Assembly (NCBI RefSeq): GCF_001411555.2
Contig: NC_049904.1
Coordinates: forward strand, 26,363,370-26,427,369
Length of the DNA: 64,000 nt
Direction of reading: 5' to 3'
From: Juglans regia
Taxonomy: Eukaryota; Streptophyta; Magnoliopsida; Fagales; Juglandaceae
The translations under genes and the position numbers were made by a program. The notes beneath the pieces were generated by a model, which worked only from the letters and a program-made list of their open reading frames with translations, did no database searches and was not told where the DNA came from. This document shows, one piece after another, positions 48,521 to 59,422 of this stretch. Numbering within the stretch: position 1 is the stretch's first letter; every line of letters starts with the position of its first letter.

Positions 48521-49080
48521 TTTTGTAAGACCGACTGATGATGATCTGTTTCACAACACTTTCACTTTAATTAGTTGCTCTAAGAGGAGTGTTCTTCAAT
48601 CTGTACATCTGAATTAACAGCCATGGGGCCCAAAATTACGGTTTGTAAATACTGTACTAACCAGATGATCTCTATCTCTTAATTAGTACCCATTTTATAA
48701 TTAATCCAGGATCATCTTTTGTGTCACAACTTTATTTGATCATTTGATTAATCATTTGCTTTCCAGATCTATATAAGTTATTTTTCGCTTTTAATTACTT
48801 TTGTTTTCGACATATATAATGGGATTTATTTAGAGTTTCGAACACTTTTAACAAGTTACTACTACAAAAATGGTGATGAAGGTTGACCTGCAGTGCCACT
48901 ACCATCGTTGCTACAAGAAGGTGAAGAGAGTTTTGTCTAGATATCCTCGTGAGTCTCTTCTCTTTGTCATGATCTCTTTAATTATAGTCAGTATTTCCTG
49001 TAAAAGAAAAAGACTTGAGCTGTTCTTCGTGATGTGTTTGAATTTTGTGAACAAGAGAAATACAAGACCAGATCATATAC
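48521..49080 (+). pseudogene. HMA-domain gene, decayed copy 2
   Basis: Exon 1 (48623-48640) reads MGPKIT before a GTTTGT donor. Exon 2 (from 48855) reads VTTTKMVMKVDLQCHYHRCY then KKVKRVLSRYP, with two extra residues inside the metal site (CHYHRC instead of CYHC). Its acceptor is damaged (ACAAG where copy 1 has ACAGG). The start of exon 3 (near 49056, GAAATACAAGACCAGATCAT) is present for about 20 bases and then sequence similarity stops, so the proline-rich part is missing. Confidence 0.75.
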
Positions 49081-49650
49081 GAACCAACTTCTTCATATAT
49101 AAAACTTCATCACAAAGTAATTAATAGCATAAAGTTTCAATGTTACTCAATGCATTAGAAACCACCAAGAACCAACTTAAATCACTTCATGACAAATTAA
49201 TTAGGTCCATCCATCTAACACCTAAGAGAAACCTAAATGCACCACCCATGCCCGAACCAACATGTATAAGTACTACTTGACAAAACTTCGCCTAAAAGCA
49301 ACACTACACCACCCATTTTCAAAGATTTTGGAAAATATTATGATTTTTTTTTTTCTTTGACCGAAAGAAAAGGAAACAGACAAAATAATTTTTGAAACTA
49401 TGGAAAGTCTTTTCTTTTTTCTTTTTTAACTCTATAGTTATTATAAAAAAATTATTTATTTATGACAGATTATTTAAGAAAATAAATTGATAATGATTAT
49501 CTACGATAAAAATAAATTTATTATATATCTTAAAATAATAATAATGTTAAAAAAATATTCTAATAATATATTATTTAATTTTTAATTCAACCCATTTCAC
49601 CTAAATTCATGGTTCAAATAATACTTTAAAAAGACTTTAAAAGTGAAGTC
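49081..49650. other. AT-rich intergenic DNA
   Basis: No gene, RNA or defined repeat was recognised. Confidence 0.5.
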
Positions 49651-49652
49651 CG

Positions 49653-50260
49653 TGCCTAAGAAAAAGTGAATATCGCGGCCACTTTTTCACAACACCAACG
49701 TTGTTGCCACTTTAAAGTACCGACATATGCTGTTGCCAACTTGCCATGTACGAGGGAATGCGTGGATGGCCCTGACAATAGTGAAAAGGAAATTAAGATT
49801 GTGTTTAGATGTTAAAGTGAGTTGAGTTGAGTTGAGTTGAGTTGAGATAATAAAATATTGTTAAAATATTATTTGTTAATATTATTATTATTTTAAGATT
49901 TGAAAAAATTGAATTGTTTATTATATTTTATATTAAAATTTGAAAAAATTATAATGATGAGTTGAGAGGAGTTAAGAAACCAAAGAAATTATACTATTCC
50001 TAATTCGATAACTTAAACGATAAGATTCAATTTATAAGTTTTAAATTAAATTATACTAAATAAATAATATATAATATAAAGGTCTATATTATGAAAATAG
50101 TCTGGCAACTTTAATAATGATTAAGGATGGTTTTATGGAAATCGAGACATCTACCGATAGAACCTACCGATTAGTGCATTGTTTTTTTATCCTTAATTTT
50201 TATGAAAAAAAATAATCAATTCAATTCATTTTTTAGGTCTCATTTATTTATATATATAAG
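49653..50260 (+). repeat. Direct segmental duplication, copy A (MITE-interrupted)
   Basis: This is homologous to 50932-51320: both carry GTGAATATCGCG-CCACTTTTTCACAACAC, CATGTACGAGGGAATGCGTG, TTCGATAACTTAAACGATAA and CCTACCGA-AGAACCTA in order. Copy A has an extra 189-bp MITE and a small number of substitutions. Confidence 0.85.
49796..49984. mobile_element. 189-bp MITE with GAGTT repeats
   Basis: The insert begins AGATTGTGTTTAGATG, holds (GAGTT)5 and ends GAGTTAAGAAACCAAA. GAAATTA flanks it at 49789-49795 and 49985-49991. The duplicated copy at 51045-51065 has a single GGAATTA at that place, so it is the empty site. The termini (TGTTTAG / AACCAAA) are weakly inverted. The 7-8-base duplication suggests a hAT-type MITE. 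Confidence 0.8.
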
Positions 50261-50931
50261 ATATGATCAAAAATTAAAAATTAAATAAAATATTATTAAA
50301 ATATAATTTTTTTAAGTTTTAAAAAAATTAAACTTTTTTAATATTTGATATAAAAATATAAAAAATTATAATTATTAAATAAGATAAGAAAAAATAAATT
50401 GAAATGATTTATAGTTCGGTCTACCTGTGTATTTAATGTATATTATGAAATTATAATTATGCATATCTGAGATAAAATAATAATAAAATCTTATTATTTT
50501 TTAGTAAAATTAATTTTTTTATATATATTTTACAATTAGCATCCACTACATACATTTGATATTAATAATACAAACGTAATAATAAAAAAAATAATTTTTT
50601 TTATATATTATATTAAAAATATAATAAAATAAAAAATATATATAATATATTATAGTAATAAAATAAATGTGCAAGTGAAGGTTTGTTGTATTGTTGAAAG
50701 AATGAGAAACTGAAAAGATTGTGAGAAAGAGGGATGAGAGAAAAATAATGATTAAAATATATTTTATAGAGTGAATAATAATTATTTAAATTTAAATAAA
50801 TATTGTTCATAACTAATTAAATATTTAAATATACATAAGTTAATATAAAAATTTTTAAGATTATATTATTCAAACATCACTTTGCATATTCATATTCAAT
50901 GCTCTAATACTTTCTAATACTTTAAAAAGTA
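50261..50931. other. Very AT-rich intergenic DNA
   Basis: A/T runs only. No gene, RNA or element was recognised. Confidence 0.6.
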
Positions 50932-51320
50932 GGTGAATATCGCGACCACTTTTTCACAACACTACAACATTGTTGCCACCTTAAAGGTGTACGGACATGT
51001 GCTGTTGCCATGTACGAGGGAATGCGTGAATGGCCCTGACAATAGTGTAAAGGAATTATCCTATTCCTAATTCGATAACTTAAACGATAAGATTCAATTA
51101 TAAGTTTTGAATTAAATTATACTAAATAAATAATATATACTGTAAAAGTCTTAGAATATTATACTTAAAATAGTCTGCCAACTTTAATAAGGATTAATGG
51201 TTTTTACGGAAATCGAGAGGCCTACCGACAGAACCTAGTGCATTGTTTTTTTATCCTTAATTTTTAAGAAAAAAAAATCAATTCAATCAATTTTTTAGGT
51301 CTCGTTTAATCATATATATA
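50932..51320 (+). repeat. Direct segmental duplication, copy B (empty MITE site)
   Basis: This is the partner of 49653-50260, lying upstream of the intact HMA gene. It probably arose with the tandem duplication that made the HMA gene copies. Confidence 0.85.
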
Positions 51321-51328
51321 TATATATA

Positions 51329-51467
51329 CACTACAAGAAAAATAGATTTTTGTGACCATTTAATTACGGCGAAAATGTTATTTGTGACTAAAACAGTCTC
51401 ATTTTAACTGTAAATAATCATTTCGCTGGAATTAAATGACCACAAATAAACAGTTTTTCTTGTAGTG
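51329..51467. mobile_element. 139-bp CACTA-type MITE
   Basis: The ends are CACTACAAGAAAAA and its inverse TTTTTCTTGTAGTG, flanked by ATA on both sides (51326-51328 and 51468-51470), the 3-base duplication length expected for CACTA, although it lies in a TA tract. It carries TTACGGCGAAAATG, the same word type as the 17-kb CACTA subterminal repeats. It has no coding capacity and is probably mobilised by an element such as the one at 30387-47450. Confidence 0.88.
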
Positions 51468-51741
51468 ATATATATATATATATATAAAAGAGAAGATGAA
51501 AATTAAAAATTAAAAACTGATGTCACTGTTAATGATTAAAGATGGAAGGTGACGTGGATCGATCAGAGCCAGCTGCACAGCACAAATGCAAAAATTTAAA
51601 AACATATCCACTTTTCTTGTAGGCCAAACAGCCAGTACCGCACGCTCACGATAAAATGCCGAAGGTCTCTTCGTGATAGATCATCGCATGCAGCAGAAAT
51701 ACAACGTGGGAAACCTGTGTGTTTTGTTTTCCATCCTGCAT

Positions 51742-51751
51742 CTTTATATTG
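51742..51751 (+). promoter_or_regulatory. Possible TATA box of the intact HMA gene
   Basis: CTTTATATTGG lies about 120 bases upstream of the ATG at 51864, a usual distance for a plant gene with a short leader. It is inferred from position and sequence only. Confidence 0.45.
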
Positions 51752-51863
51752 GCAATCTCTAAGCATTCTGTTTCGCAGTTTCACTTTAGTGGAAGTAGAG
51801 TAGTAGTGTTCTTCCTGCCATCCTTTGGTTTCGATCAGGTTGATCAAATCCGAACATACAGCA

Positions 51864-52086
51864 ATGGGTGAAAAGGTTTGTAAATTTAGAGACATCTTTC
51901 GTTAACCCATGATGCATTTCATTCATATTATGATCTCATCATTTATTATTCTTCGATCGTTTCTTTTTTGGGTTTCCAGCTGATTTCATTTTGTCGGCAG
52001 ATGATGATGATCATCAACAACTTTCTATTTGTTTTGTCAGAAAGTACTGTTCTATATATATATATGTTTTTCTTGGCTGGGAATAT

Positions 52087-52120
<34 letters not shown>

Positions 52121-52245
52121 GATTTAGAAATTCCGTACTGATCTTACAGGCCACAGTCATAATGGTGTTTAAGGCTGACCTGCAGTGCTATCACTGCTAC
52201 AAGAAGGTGAAGAGAATTCTATGTAAATTTCCTGGTAAGTCTCCG

Positions 52246-52298
<53 letters not shown>

Positions 52299-52962
52299 TT
52301 ATATATATCTAGCAATATTTGCTTACAAAAGGACTGAGTTAAATATATTATATATATATATATATATGCGTTAACGTTGAACTTTGTTATGAACAACAGA
52401 AATACATGACCAGATATTCGACGAGAAGAAAAACTTGGTCACAATCAAAGTTGTATCGTGTTTTCCTGAGAGGATTAAGCAAAAGATCATCTGCAAGGGT
52501 GGAGGTTGCATTGAGTTTGTACCTCCACCACCCCCACCGGGGCCTCCAGGGCCTGCAGGGCCTCAGGGGCCCGCAGGGCCTGCGGGGCCTGCAGGGCCTA
52601 AGGGACCACCTGGGCCAGTTGGGCCACCTGGGCCTGTGGGACCTCCCGGGCCATGTGGGCCCGTTGGGCCTGCGGGGCCTACTGGGCCAGTGCATTGTGG
52701 GCCACCAGGACCTCCAGGGCCTCCAGGGCCACCCGGGCCTCCGGGACCAAAGCCAGTACCATGCTGGCCAGCAGGCGTTTATCCACCCGGAGGATGTACT
52801 TGTGGTTGCGGCGGTTGGGGTTCGAGTTGCAATTATCCAGGATGGACACCCCCATGGTGGTGGAGGCCGCAACCGTATCCTAGTGATTGTCATGCGCCTT
52901 GTAATGTGAGCCGTTATGAGTACTGCAGTGAAGGAGATTCCACAGGACGCGCAACCATGTAA
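51864..52962 (+). CDS. HMA-domain protein with collagen-like Gly-Pro-X repeat (Pi21-like)
   Basis: The predicted exons are 51864-51875 (MGEK), 52150-52234 and 52400-52962, giving 219 aa with GT-AG introns in frame. Residues 5-73 form a heavy-metal-associated (HMA) domain: [19 protein letters not shown] contains the CxxC metal site (C17, C20), then [20 protein letters not shown] and GGGCIEFV. Six prolines are followed by 17 uninterrupted Gly-Pro-X triplets (residues 80-130), HC, and 6 more (133-150). The tail (151-219) is rich in Cys, Trp and Gly and ends in RATM, so there is no CaaX prenylation box. There is no signal peptide, so the protein is probably cytosolic. The layout recalls rice Pi21, an HMA plus proline-rich protein affecting blast susceptibility; function here is inferred. 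Intron 2 holds a (CT)n(TA)n microsatellite. Confidence 0.85.
52248..52310 (+). repeat. (CT)n(TA)n microsatellite in HMA gene intron 2
   Basis: A long CT run is followed by TA repeats just after the splice donor at 52235. It is likely length-variable and could serve as a marker. Confidence 0.9.
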
Positions 52963-53222
52963 ATGTAAGCTGGTCATCATCGTGTCTCTTACAATATTAA
53001 AATAATTAATGTGATCCCGCGTACGTACGTATTATATGAGAGACATAATAATATTACTCATTAAATCTTGTACGTCCATTTAATGATTTCAATTCTATAT
53101 ATGATTGATCTTTAATATATATTGATCTCTTGCTGCATATTTATCTCTAAACCTTTTAGGTTTGGCACTGTCGTTGCAAACCTCCATGCTGATTTATTCA
53201 AGTTTACCGTGCTCAGCATGCC
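52963..53222. other. HMA gene 3' region
   Basis: No further gene was seen. It presumably includes the 3' UTR and downstream intergenic DNA; no clear poly(A) signal could be fixed. Confidence 0.4.
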
Positions 53223-53225
53223 TAA

Positions 53226-53762
53226 GAGCATTTCCATTGGATTCTTTATAATTTTTTTTTTCTTATAATTTGGAAAATAAAATTAGGAAATACTCTCAAA
53301 ACCTTCTTCCATCTTATTCCTATTTAAGGAAAAAAATTTAGGGAATGAATATGGGAAATTACTATTCATCCCCTAAATCATTTTTATCAATATTTTATTC
53401 ATTTCAATTAAATTAATTCTTCTTTCAATCATCTACACTTTCTCTCATACTTATATTTGTTATAACTTTAAATAATAGTTTTAAAAATATTAAAAATAAT
53501 TTAAATTTTTATTTAAAATATTCACTAGAGTAATAGTTCAAAACATAAAAAAATATTGATTATTTAAATTTGTAAATGGAAGTGAGAAAAAATAATAATA
53601 GAGAAATAATAGAGAAATATTATTTCAATAGAACTGGGAATGGATAGAGAATGAGATGTAGAAGGTTTTTGAAATATGAGTAAAATTTAGCAAAAAACAT
53701 TTAGGGAATGTACTTTTTAACTAAATTATATAGAATTTTATGGGGAACTCAATATGAATGCT
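53226..53762. mobile_element. 537-bp MITE, Harbinger-like
   Basis: It begins GAGCATTTCCATTGGATTC and ends GAACTCAATATGAATGCT, imperfect inverted ends. TAA flanks it at 53223-53225 and 53763-53765, the duplication size and sequence usual for PIF/Harbinger elements. The interior is AT-rich and non-coding. Confidence 0.65.
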
Positions 53763-53765
53763 TAA

Positions 53766-54140
53766 TTTCCAGAATTGTCGAGGATTTTTCGTCCACATGA
53801 GAAATTAATATAATTTGTTGGGTATTTGTGAATTAATGAGAAGTTAAATTCTCAATCAATTTCATTGATCAGATTTCTCACTTGAATTTACTTGGTCATG
53901 AGAACGTATACACATGATATTTGTTAATTTGGTGGAAATTAGTCACTCAACTCGAGTAGTACTACTAATTCCAGATTGAGAACAAGTCCAAATTTGAGAT
54001 TAATGAGTAATTAATGCTAGATACAGTACTGATTTTAAGGTATGCAACTTCACAAATTCTTTTTTAAAAATAGTAGAATTTGCTATTAAAAAATAATTTG
54101 TTATTAAAAAAATAATTTCAATATGAAAGTGAGAGTGAAA
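53766..54140. other. AT-rich intergenic DNA
   Basis: No gene or element was recognised. Confidence 0.5.
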
Positions 54141-55135
54141 CGTGAAAAGAAGTATGGAAGTTAAATGCACCTACTGTTGTAAAATCTTTCTTGTGGAAAG
54201 TAGTTAACAACTGTTTACCCACAAAGGAGAACTTGTTAAAGAGGAAAGTTGTTGAGCCACCCATGTGTCTCATATGTAGTAGGAAAGTGGAGTCAGTTAC
54301 TCATTCACTTTGGAGTTGTGCAGCTTCCTCATATGTTTGGGCAGAAAGTGAAAGTCCTATAAAAAAAATGGCCATGTGTTGAGTTGGACTTCTATCACCT
54401 GTGGGAAAGGTTAGTGAAGAACTTAAATCAAGGAGAACTGGAGAAGGTGGTAGCCATCATGAGGAATATTTGGTTGAGAAGAAATAAGTTTGTTTTTAAA
54501 AAAAAGTTTTCTAGTCCTTACAAAGTTAAAAGAACAGCTCTGGAAAATTTAGAAGAGTGCCAAAAGGCGTAAAAGGACTTAGTTTGCAACTTCAGAGCTG
54601 CATGGTCTAGGCGTGCAGCGGAAAAATGGAAGAGACCAGGGGAGGGCATGGTGAAAGTTAATTGGGATGCCTCTTTTGACTCCAAGAGATTGAAGATGGG
54701 GGCATGTATCATTTAGAGGGATGAAGATGGCGAGGTATTAGCATCTTTATGTATGAGTAAAATGAATGTTAGACACCCTATACTTGTTGAAATTTATGCA
54801 CTATGGGGGGCTGTGGAGTTTTGTTTGGAATAACATGAAGAGCATTGTTTTTGAAGGAGATGCACAAACAGTGATAAGAGATGTAAATAGCAAAGAGGTG
54901 GTTTGGATGTGGTATGGTACCTGTAGAATAGATTGGAAGATACAATATACATACAAGGAAAGCAACACAGTGGCACATCAATTAGCTAAGTTAGCTTTGG
55001 AAACAACTCAGGAGGAATTAGTATGGATTAAAAATGGTCCATCGAAGATCTTTACACTTGTAATATAGGACAAACTTTGTATCCCTTGACATTAGTTTTG
55101 CAATGAAATGATACATATTTACTTCAAAAAAGAAG
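54141..55135 (+). pseudogene. LINE D, 3' fragment (zf-RVT and RNase H)
   Basis: The fragment is 5'-truncated. It begins KEVWKLNAPTVVKSFLWKVV and carries the zinc-binding connection (CLICSRKVESVTHSLWSC, about 54260-54320). The RNase H domain reads VNWDASFDSKRLKMGACII near 54660, LVEIYALWGAVEF near 54785, FEGDAQTVIRDVN near 54850 and ESNTVAHQLAKLA near 54960, ending at 55066-55068. The ending TTTGCAATGAAATG...AAAAAA near 55100-55130 resembles a LINE 3' end. Stops (54380, 54570, 54714, 54830) and frameshifts break it. It is not closely similar to LINEs A-C. Confidence 0.8.
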
Positions 55136-55184
55136 ATATTAATATTGGAAGGTGATACGACGTACGATCGATCGAGGTGGTTAA
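55136..55184. other. Spacer before the copia element
   Basis: Short spacer. GTTAA at 55180-55184 would be the left target duplication of the copia element if the LTR start at 55185 is right; the right partner is not in the window. Confidence 0.3.
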
Positions 55185-55553
55185 TGTTGTATTTATTTTT
55201 ATAAATAATGGATCAACATTAACATTTAGTCATTGAGTCCATAATGAGATAGGTCATTTTAATAGACACATATGGAGGCCCCTACTCTTACCCCACTTTA
55301 AAATAGAATTAGCCCATTGAGTTTTATTTAGGGTTTTTGCTCCTTCTCTTCTCTCTCTTAGGACAAGAACCAAAAATCAAAATAGAGGGGTAGAGAGTAG
55401 TCCTCTCCGTAATCGGAAAAATCTCCCCTTTTGCAGGAACCCTAAAGCTCTATGGAAAATCCATCATAAGTTATTGGAGGTATGAAATCTCAATTTTATT
55501 GAACATATATTTTGATTTATGGGAAGAAATTATCACATCTTGTGAATCAAACA
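55185..55553 (+). repeat. Copia 5' LTR
   Basis: It starts TGTTGTATTT and ends GAATCAAACA, directly before the primer site. CT-rich stretches near 55340-55370 and a GTTTTATTTAGGG word may be promoter parts. The partner LTR is outside the window, so the start is inferred. Confidence 0.6.
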
Positions 55554-55555
55554 GT

Positions 55556-55566
55556 TGGTATCAGCG
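55556..55566 (+). promoter_or_regulatory. Primer-binding site for tRNA-iMet
   Basis: TGGTATCAGCG differs by one base from the common copia sequence TGGTATCAGAG, complementary to the 3' end of initiator tRNA-Met. It lies two bases after the LTR end. Confidence 0.8.
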
Positions 55567-55941
55567 TCTTCTTCCTATTTTTCATCGTTGTGTTTTTTTA
55601 TTTTTCGCTGTTGTGACTTGTGAGTTCTTCTATGCGTGGGGTTGTTTTTTCAGTGAACTTGACTCTATCCTTGAATCCTTGATTTTTGGTGACTGAGTAC
55701 AATTTTTGGCAAACTCGTATAATAAAGCAACTGGATGGAGAATTTTTTTTTTCTTGTCTCTGGAGCTTTATCACTTGTTCAATGTGTTTATTGGATATTG
55801 AAAATCTTGTGGGGTCGCTAGCTCTTGAAACTTTTTATTTTTATTTTGTAAAATATTCCTCTTATTCTAAATAGTAAAGACTTGTTTAGATGCCATAAAA
55901 AAATAAAAAGGATAAAGATAATAGTACTGGTTGTTCATGTG

Positions 55942-55978
<37 letters not shown>

Positions 55979-56480
55979 GGCAATAAAGAATCTTGTATGG
56001 AGATGCTTTTGATATTTTTTTTTTTGTCTTTTTTGTTGTAATACCGATGGTTTGGAGTGGGTATATACTTACCTCTCATGGGACTAGTCATAATAAATTA
56101 TCGGAGTAGTTATATTGATCATGCTTTCGCTTAATGACATTATACTAAGATCCATACGGATAGTGAATTTTTGCCCCGTCTGCAAACCATTATTTGGTAT
56201 GATGCTTGGGACGATAAAGATAATAGTTAAGTGCTTGGCATTTGGTGGCCTAATCCTATTCTCTCGGTAGTGGGTCATTTTAAGTTCTTGTATTTAATTA
56301 TTTTGCTTTATCATGCGTAGAAGACTTTTATGTATCTTGGGCTTTAGCATAGTACGTAAGAGTCTATTTTGAATAAGACTCTAGTATAGATATAAGATTG
56401 CCTAATTGAGACATTTATGGGTGCATGTTTCTTCCTCTATATGGATAATAAATTTTGTTATATTCTCCTCAGGTTATGGC
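55567..56480 (+). other. Copia untranslated leader
   Basis: No supported gene was seen between the primer site and gag. It contains a (TA)n tract at 55945-55975. Confidence 0.5.
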
Positions 56481-57310
56481 AATGCGGCTCTGTCTCTCTC
56501 TTTGTCTGCCATCAAGAGTTTAACGGGAACCAATTATGAGGATTGATATAAGTCTCTCACTATTAATTTGGCTATCATGAATTTGGATTTTGCTTTGAGG
56601 GTCGATGCGCCTGTTGAACCCACTAGTGAAAGCTCTGCAGATGAAAAGACTTGTTTTGAGCAGTGAGTGCATTTTAATAGGACTTGTCTCATGATTATGA
56701 AATATACTATTGATAAGTATTTTAGGTAGAGCATAGCTAATATAGATAGTGCTAAAAAATATCTTGATGCCATTGGGAAGAAATTTACTAAGTTTGATAA
56801 GGCAAAAAAGGGAATTCTAATGAAACTTCTTACTACCACAACCTATGATGGGGTTAGTGGAGTCCAAGAGTACATAATGAAGCTTACTCATTTCTTTAAC
56901 AAACTCAAAGAAATGAAAGTTGAGTTAGCAAATAGCTTTCTTGTATGGCAAGTGCTTGAATATTTGTCATCTCAGTTTGATGCATTCAAGACCACTTATA
57001 ATGCTCAGAAAGACGAATGGAGCTTGATTGAAATGACTGCTATTGTAACTCAAGAAGATGACATGATAAAAAAGGCCAAGTCTCATGCTGCTTTTATGGT
57101 AACTGTTGATAAAGGGAAGAAGAAGTTCTTCAAGTGTAGTAGTAGCAACTTCTGTAAGATGAAGAAATCTGAGAGACCTCCTCAACAAGCTAGTGTAAGT
57201 GTTCCAATGGGCCTAAGAATGAAGTTTTTAAGGGAATGTGCAAGTTCTGTTATTTGTTTGGGCACAAACAGGTTGATTGTAAGAGATTTAAGACTTGGTT
57301 AGACAAGAAA
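56481..57310 (+). pseudogene. Copia gag remnant
   Basis: A frame reading LSAIKSLTGTNYED, then a stop (TGA 56544-56546) where Trp is expected, then YKSLTINLAIMNLDFALRVD is the standard copia gag start. Further stops lie at 56664 and 56728, followed by a clean stretch (LTTTTYDGVSGVQEYIMKLT, FLVWQVLEYLSSQFDAFKTT). A +1 frameshift near 57230 precedes the zinc knuckle CKFCYLFGHKQVDC (CX2CX4HX4C). Confidence 0.85.
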
Positions 57311-59422
57311 GGTACACGTTCGCTACTAGTGTGTTTTGAGTCTAATTTTGTCGATGCGCCTTCTGATATTTGGTGGCTAGATACTGGTGCAACCATTCAC
57401 ACTACAAATTCTTCACAGGAATTAAGGAACTGCACAAGACCAACTGATACAGAGTTGGCTATAAATATGGGCAATGATGTGAAGGTTAAAGTTGAACATA
57501 TTGGTGTTGTCATACTTATTTTGGCTTCTAAGCATGTTTTGAACTTGTCTGATACTACTTTTATACCTTCCATTAGAAGAAATCTTATCTTTATTTCTAT
57601 TTTAGACAAATGTGGTTATGTTTTTCATTTTGGAAATGAAAAGGCTACAATCTTTTATGACTCTGTTGTGGTTGGTACTGCTACTTTATATGACGATTTG
57701 TATAAATTTGACTTGCTTCCTACTTTAGATTATGCTTTTCTAGTGTCTCTATTGTGAATGTTGTAGATGGTTTTAAACGTACTAGATTTAATGAAAACTC
57801 TTACATGTTGTGGAACAAAAGGTTGAGTCATATTTCTAGAGAAAGAATGAAAAGGTTGATTAAAGATGGTATTCTAGTTGATTTAAATTTTTCTGATTTT
57901 GAAACTCGTGTTGCTTGTATCAAACGGAAGCTTACAACAAAAATTAGAAAGCAAAAGATTAGCAGAATTCTGAATATTCTAGATTTAATCCATATTGATA
58001 TTTGTAGTCTCATTTCACCTGTCGCTTTGGGAAATTATAGATATTTCATTACCTTTATTGATGATTATTCTCACTATGGTTGTATTGAACTCATTCGAGA
58101 AAAATCAGAATCATTAGAAGATTTTAGGGTTTTTAAGGCTGTTGTGGAACTCCAAAATATTAAGAAAATCAAGGCGGTAAGATCAGATAGAGGAGGTGAA
58201 TCTTATGGGAGATATGATGAAATTGGAAGAAATTCTGGACCTTTTGCTAGATTTCTTGAAGCATACGGTATCGAGGTTTAATACACAATGCATGTAACTC
58301 CTGAATAGAATGATATCGTAGAAAGAAGAAATCGTACTCTTATGAATATAGTGTGGTTTATGCTTAGTCATTCCACTTTGCCTGAATTTTTGTAGGGTGA
58401 GACTTTGAAAACCGCTGCATATATTTTGAATCAATTACCAAGTAAGTCGGTTCCTAAAACTCTTTATGAGTTATGGTCAAGTAAGAGGCCTAATTTGCAT
58501 CATTTTCGTGTTTTGGGTTGTAAAGCGAAAATAAGGCCTTATAATCCTTAGCAGAAGAAACTTGATCCTAAAACAATTACTGGTTATTTTGTTGGCTTTG
58601 TGTGGGATTAAGAGGTTCTAGATTCTATTGCCCTTTTAATGTTACCAAAGTTGTTGAATCTGATCGAGCTATTTTCTTTAAGGATGTTAGTGACAGTGGG
58701 AGTTCCGTGCCACGCGAAATTGTATTTAGGGAGGAGCGTGTTGTTATACCTGTTCAAGTTACTCCTCCATTAGTGGCTGCACTACCATTGACAGAGGGAA
58801 CCAGTACTATTGTCCGAGATCCTGTTGTTGACAATATAGTTGATGTTGATGTGGAGACTGATGATATTGTTATGAGGAGATCACAAAGAATTCGTAGACT
58901 AGCAATTTCAGATAATTATATTGTCTATTTGCATGAGCATGAGTTTAATACTAGTATGTCTCTTGATCCAGCATCTTTTAAGGAGGCAATTGATAGTCCT
59001 CAATCTTCATGTTGGATGGATGCTATGCATGATGAGATGGCATCAATGTGTCATAACGAAGTATGAGACTTAGTTGAACTACCATATGGCTATAGGCCAA
59101 TTGGTTGCAAATGGATTTTTAAAACCAAGTATAATTCTGAAGGCTAGGTAGAAAGGTATAAAGTTAGGCTTGTTGCTAAGAGTTTTAACCAAAGACAAGG
59201 CATTGATTATAAGGACACTTTCTCGCTTGTTTCTACCAAGGATTCTTTTCGGATTATTATGGCATTGGTGACTTATTTTGATCTCAAGCTGCATCAAATA
59301 GATGTCAAGACAGCTTTCCTTAATGTACATCTATTTGAGGATGTGTACATGATGCAACTAAATAGTTTCCAAGCAGAAGAAAAGGAATACATGGTGTGTA
59401 AACTTAACAAGTCCATTTAGGG
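57311..59422 (+). pseudogene. Copia pol remnant (protease, integrase, partial reverse transcriptase)
   Basis: The protease motif WWLDTGATIHTTNS lies near 57370. The integrase is seen as WNKRLSHISRERM (GAG-pre-integrase), LIHIDICSLISP, FITFIDDYSHYG and AVRSDRGGES (58050-58200), then ERRNRTLMNIVWFML. The reverse-transcriptase start is SCWMDAMHDEMASM, GCKWIFKTKYNSEG, DYKDTFSLVS, HQIDVKTAFLN and VCKLNKSI, ending at 59422. Stops lie at about 57756, 58279, 58305, 58395, 58550, 59065, 59147 and 59418; the frame also shifts. The YVDD catalytic motif and RNase H are past the interruption. Confidence 0.88.

Larger units (their letters stand above)
55185..59422 (+). mobile_element. Ty1/copia retrotransposon, decayed, 3' part cut by LTR copy 3
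   Basis: The 5' LTR (55185-55553) is followed by a primer-binding site (55556-55566), gag and pol in copia order (protease, integrase, reverse transcriptase). It stops inside the reverse transcriptase at 59422, where the 5.3-kb LTR copy 3 begins. The rest of pol and the 3' LTR must lie beyond the window. Many in-frame stops show it is inactive. Confidence 0.88.

Noticed and set aside
52387..52980. 197-codon minus-strand frame rich in Trp, Arg and Pro
   Set aside because: Antisense shadow of the Gly-Pro-X repeat exon of the HMA gene.
55556..55566. tRNA-like sequence
   Set aside because: Only the complement of the tRNA 3' end used as a primer site; no tRNA gene structure.
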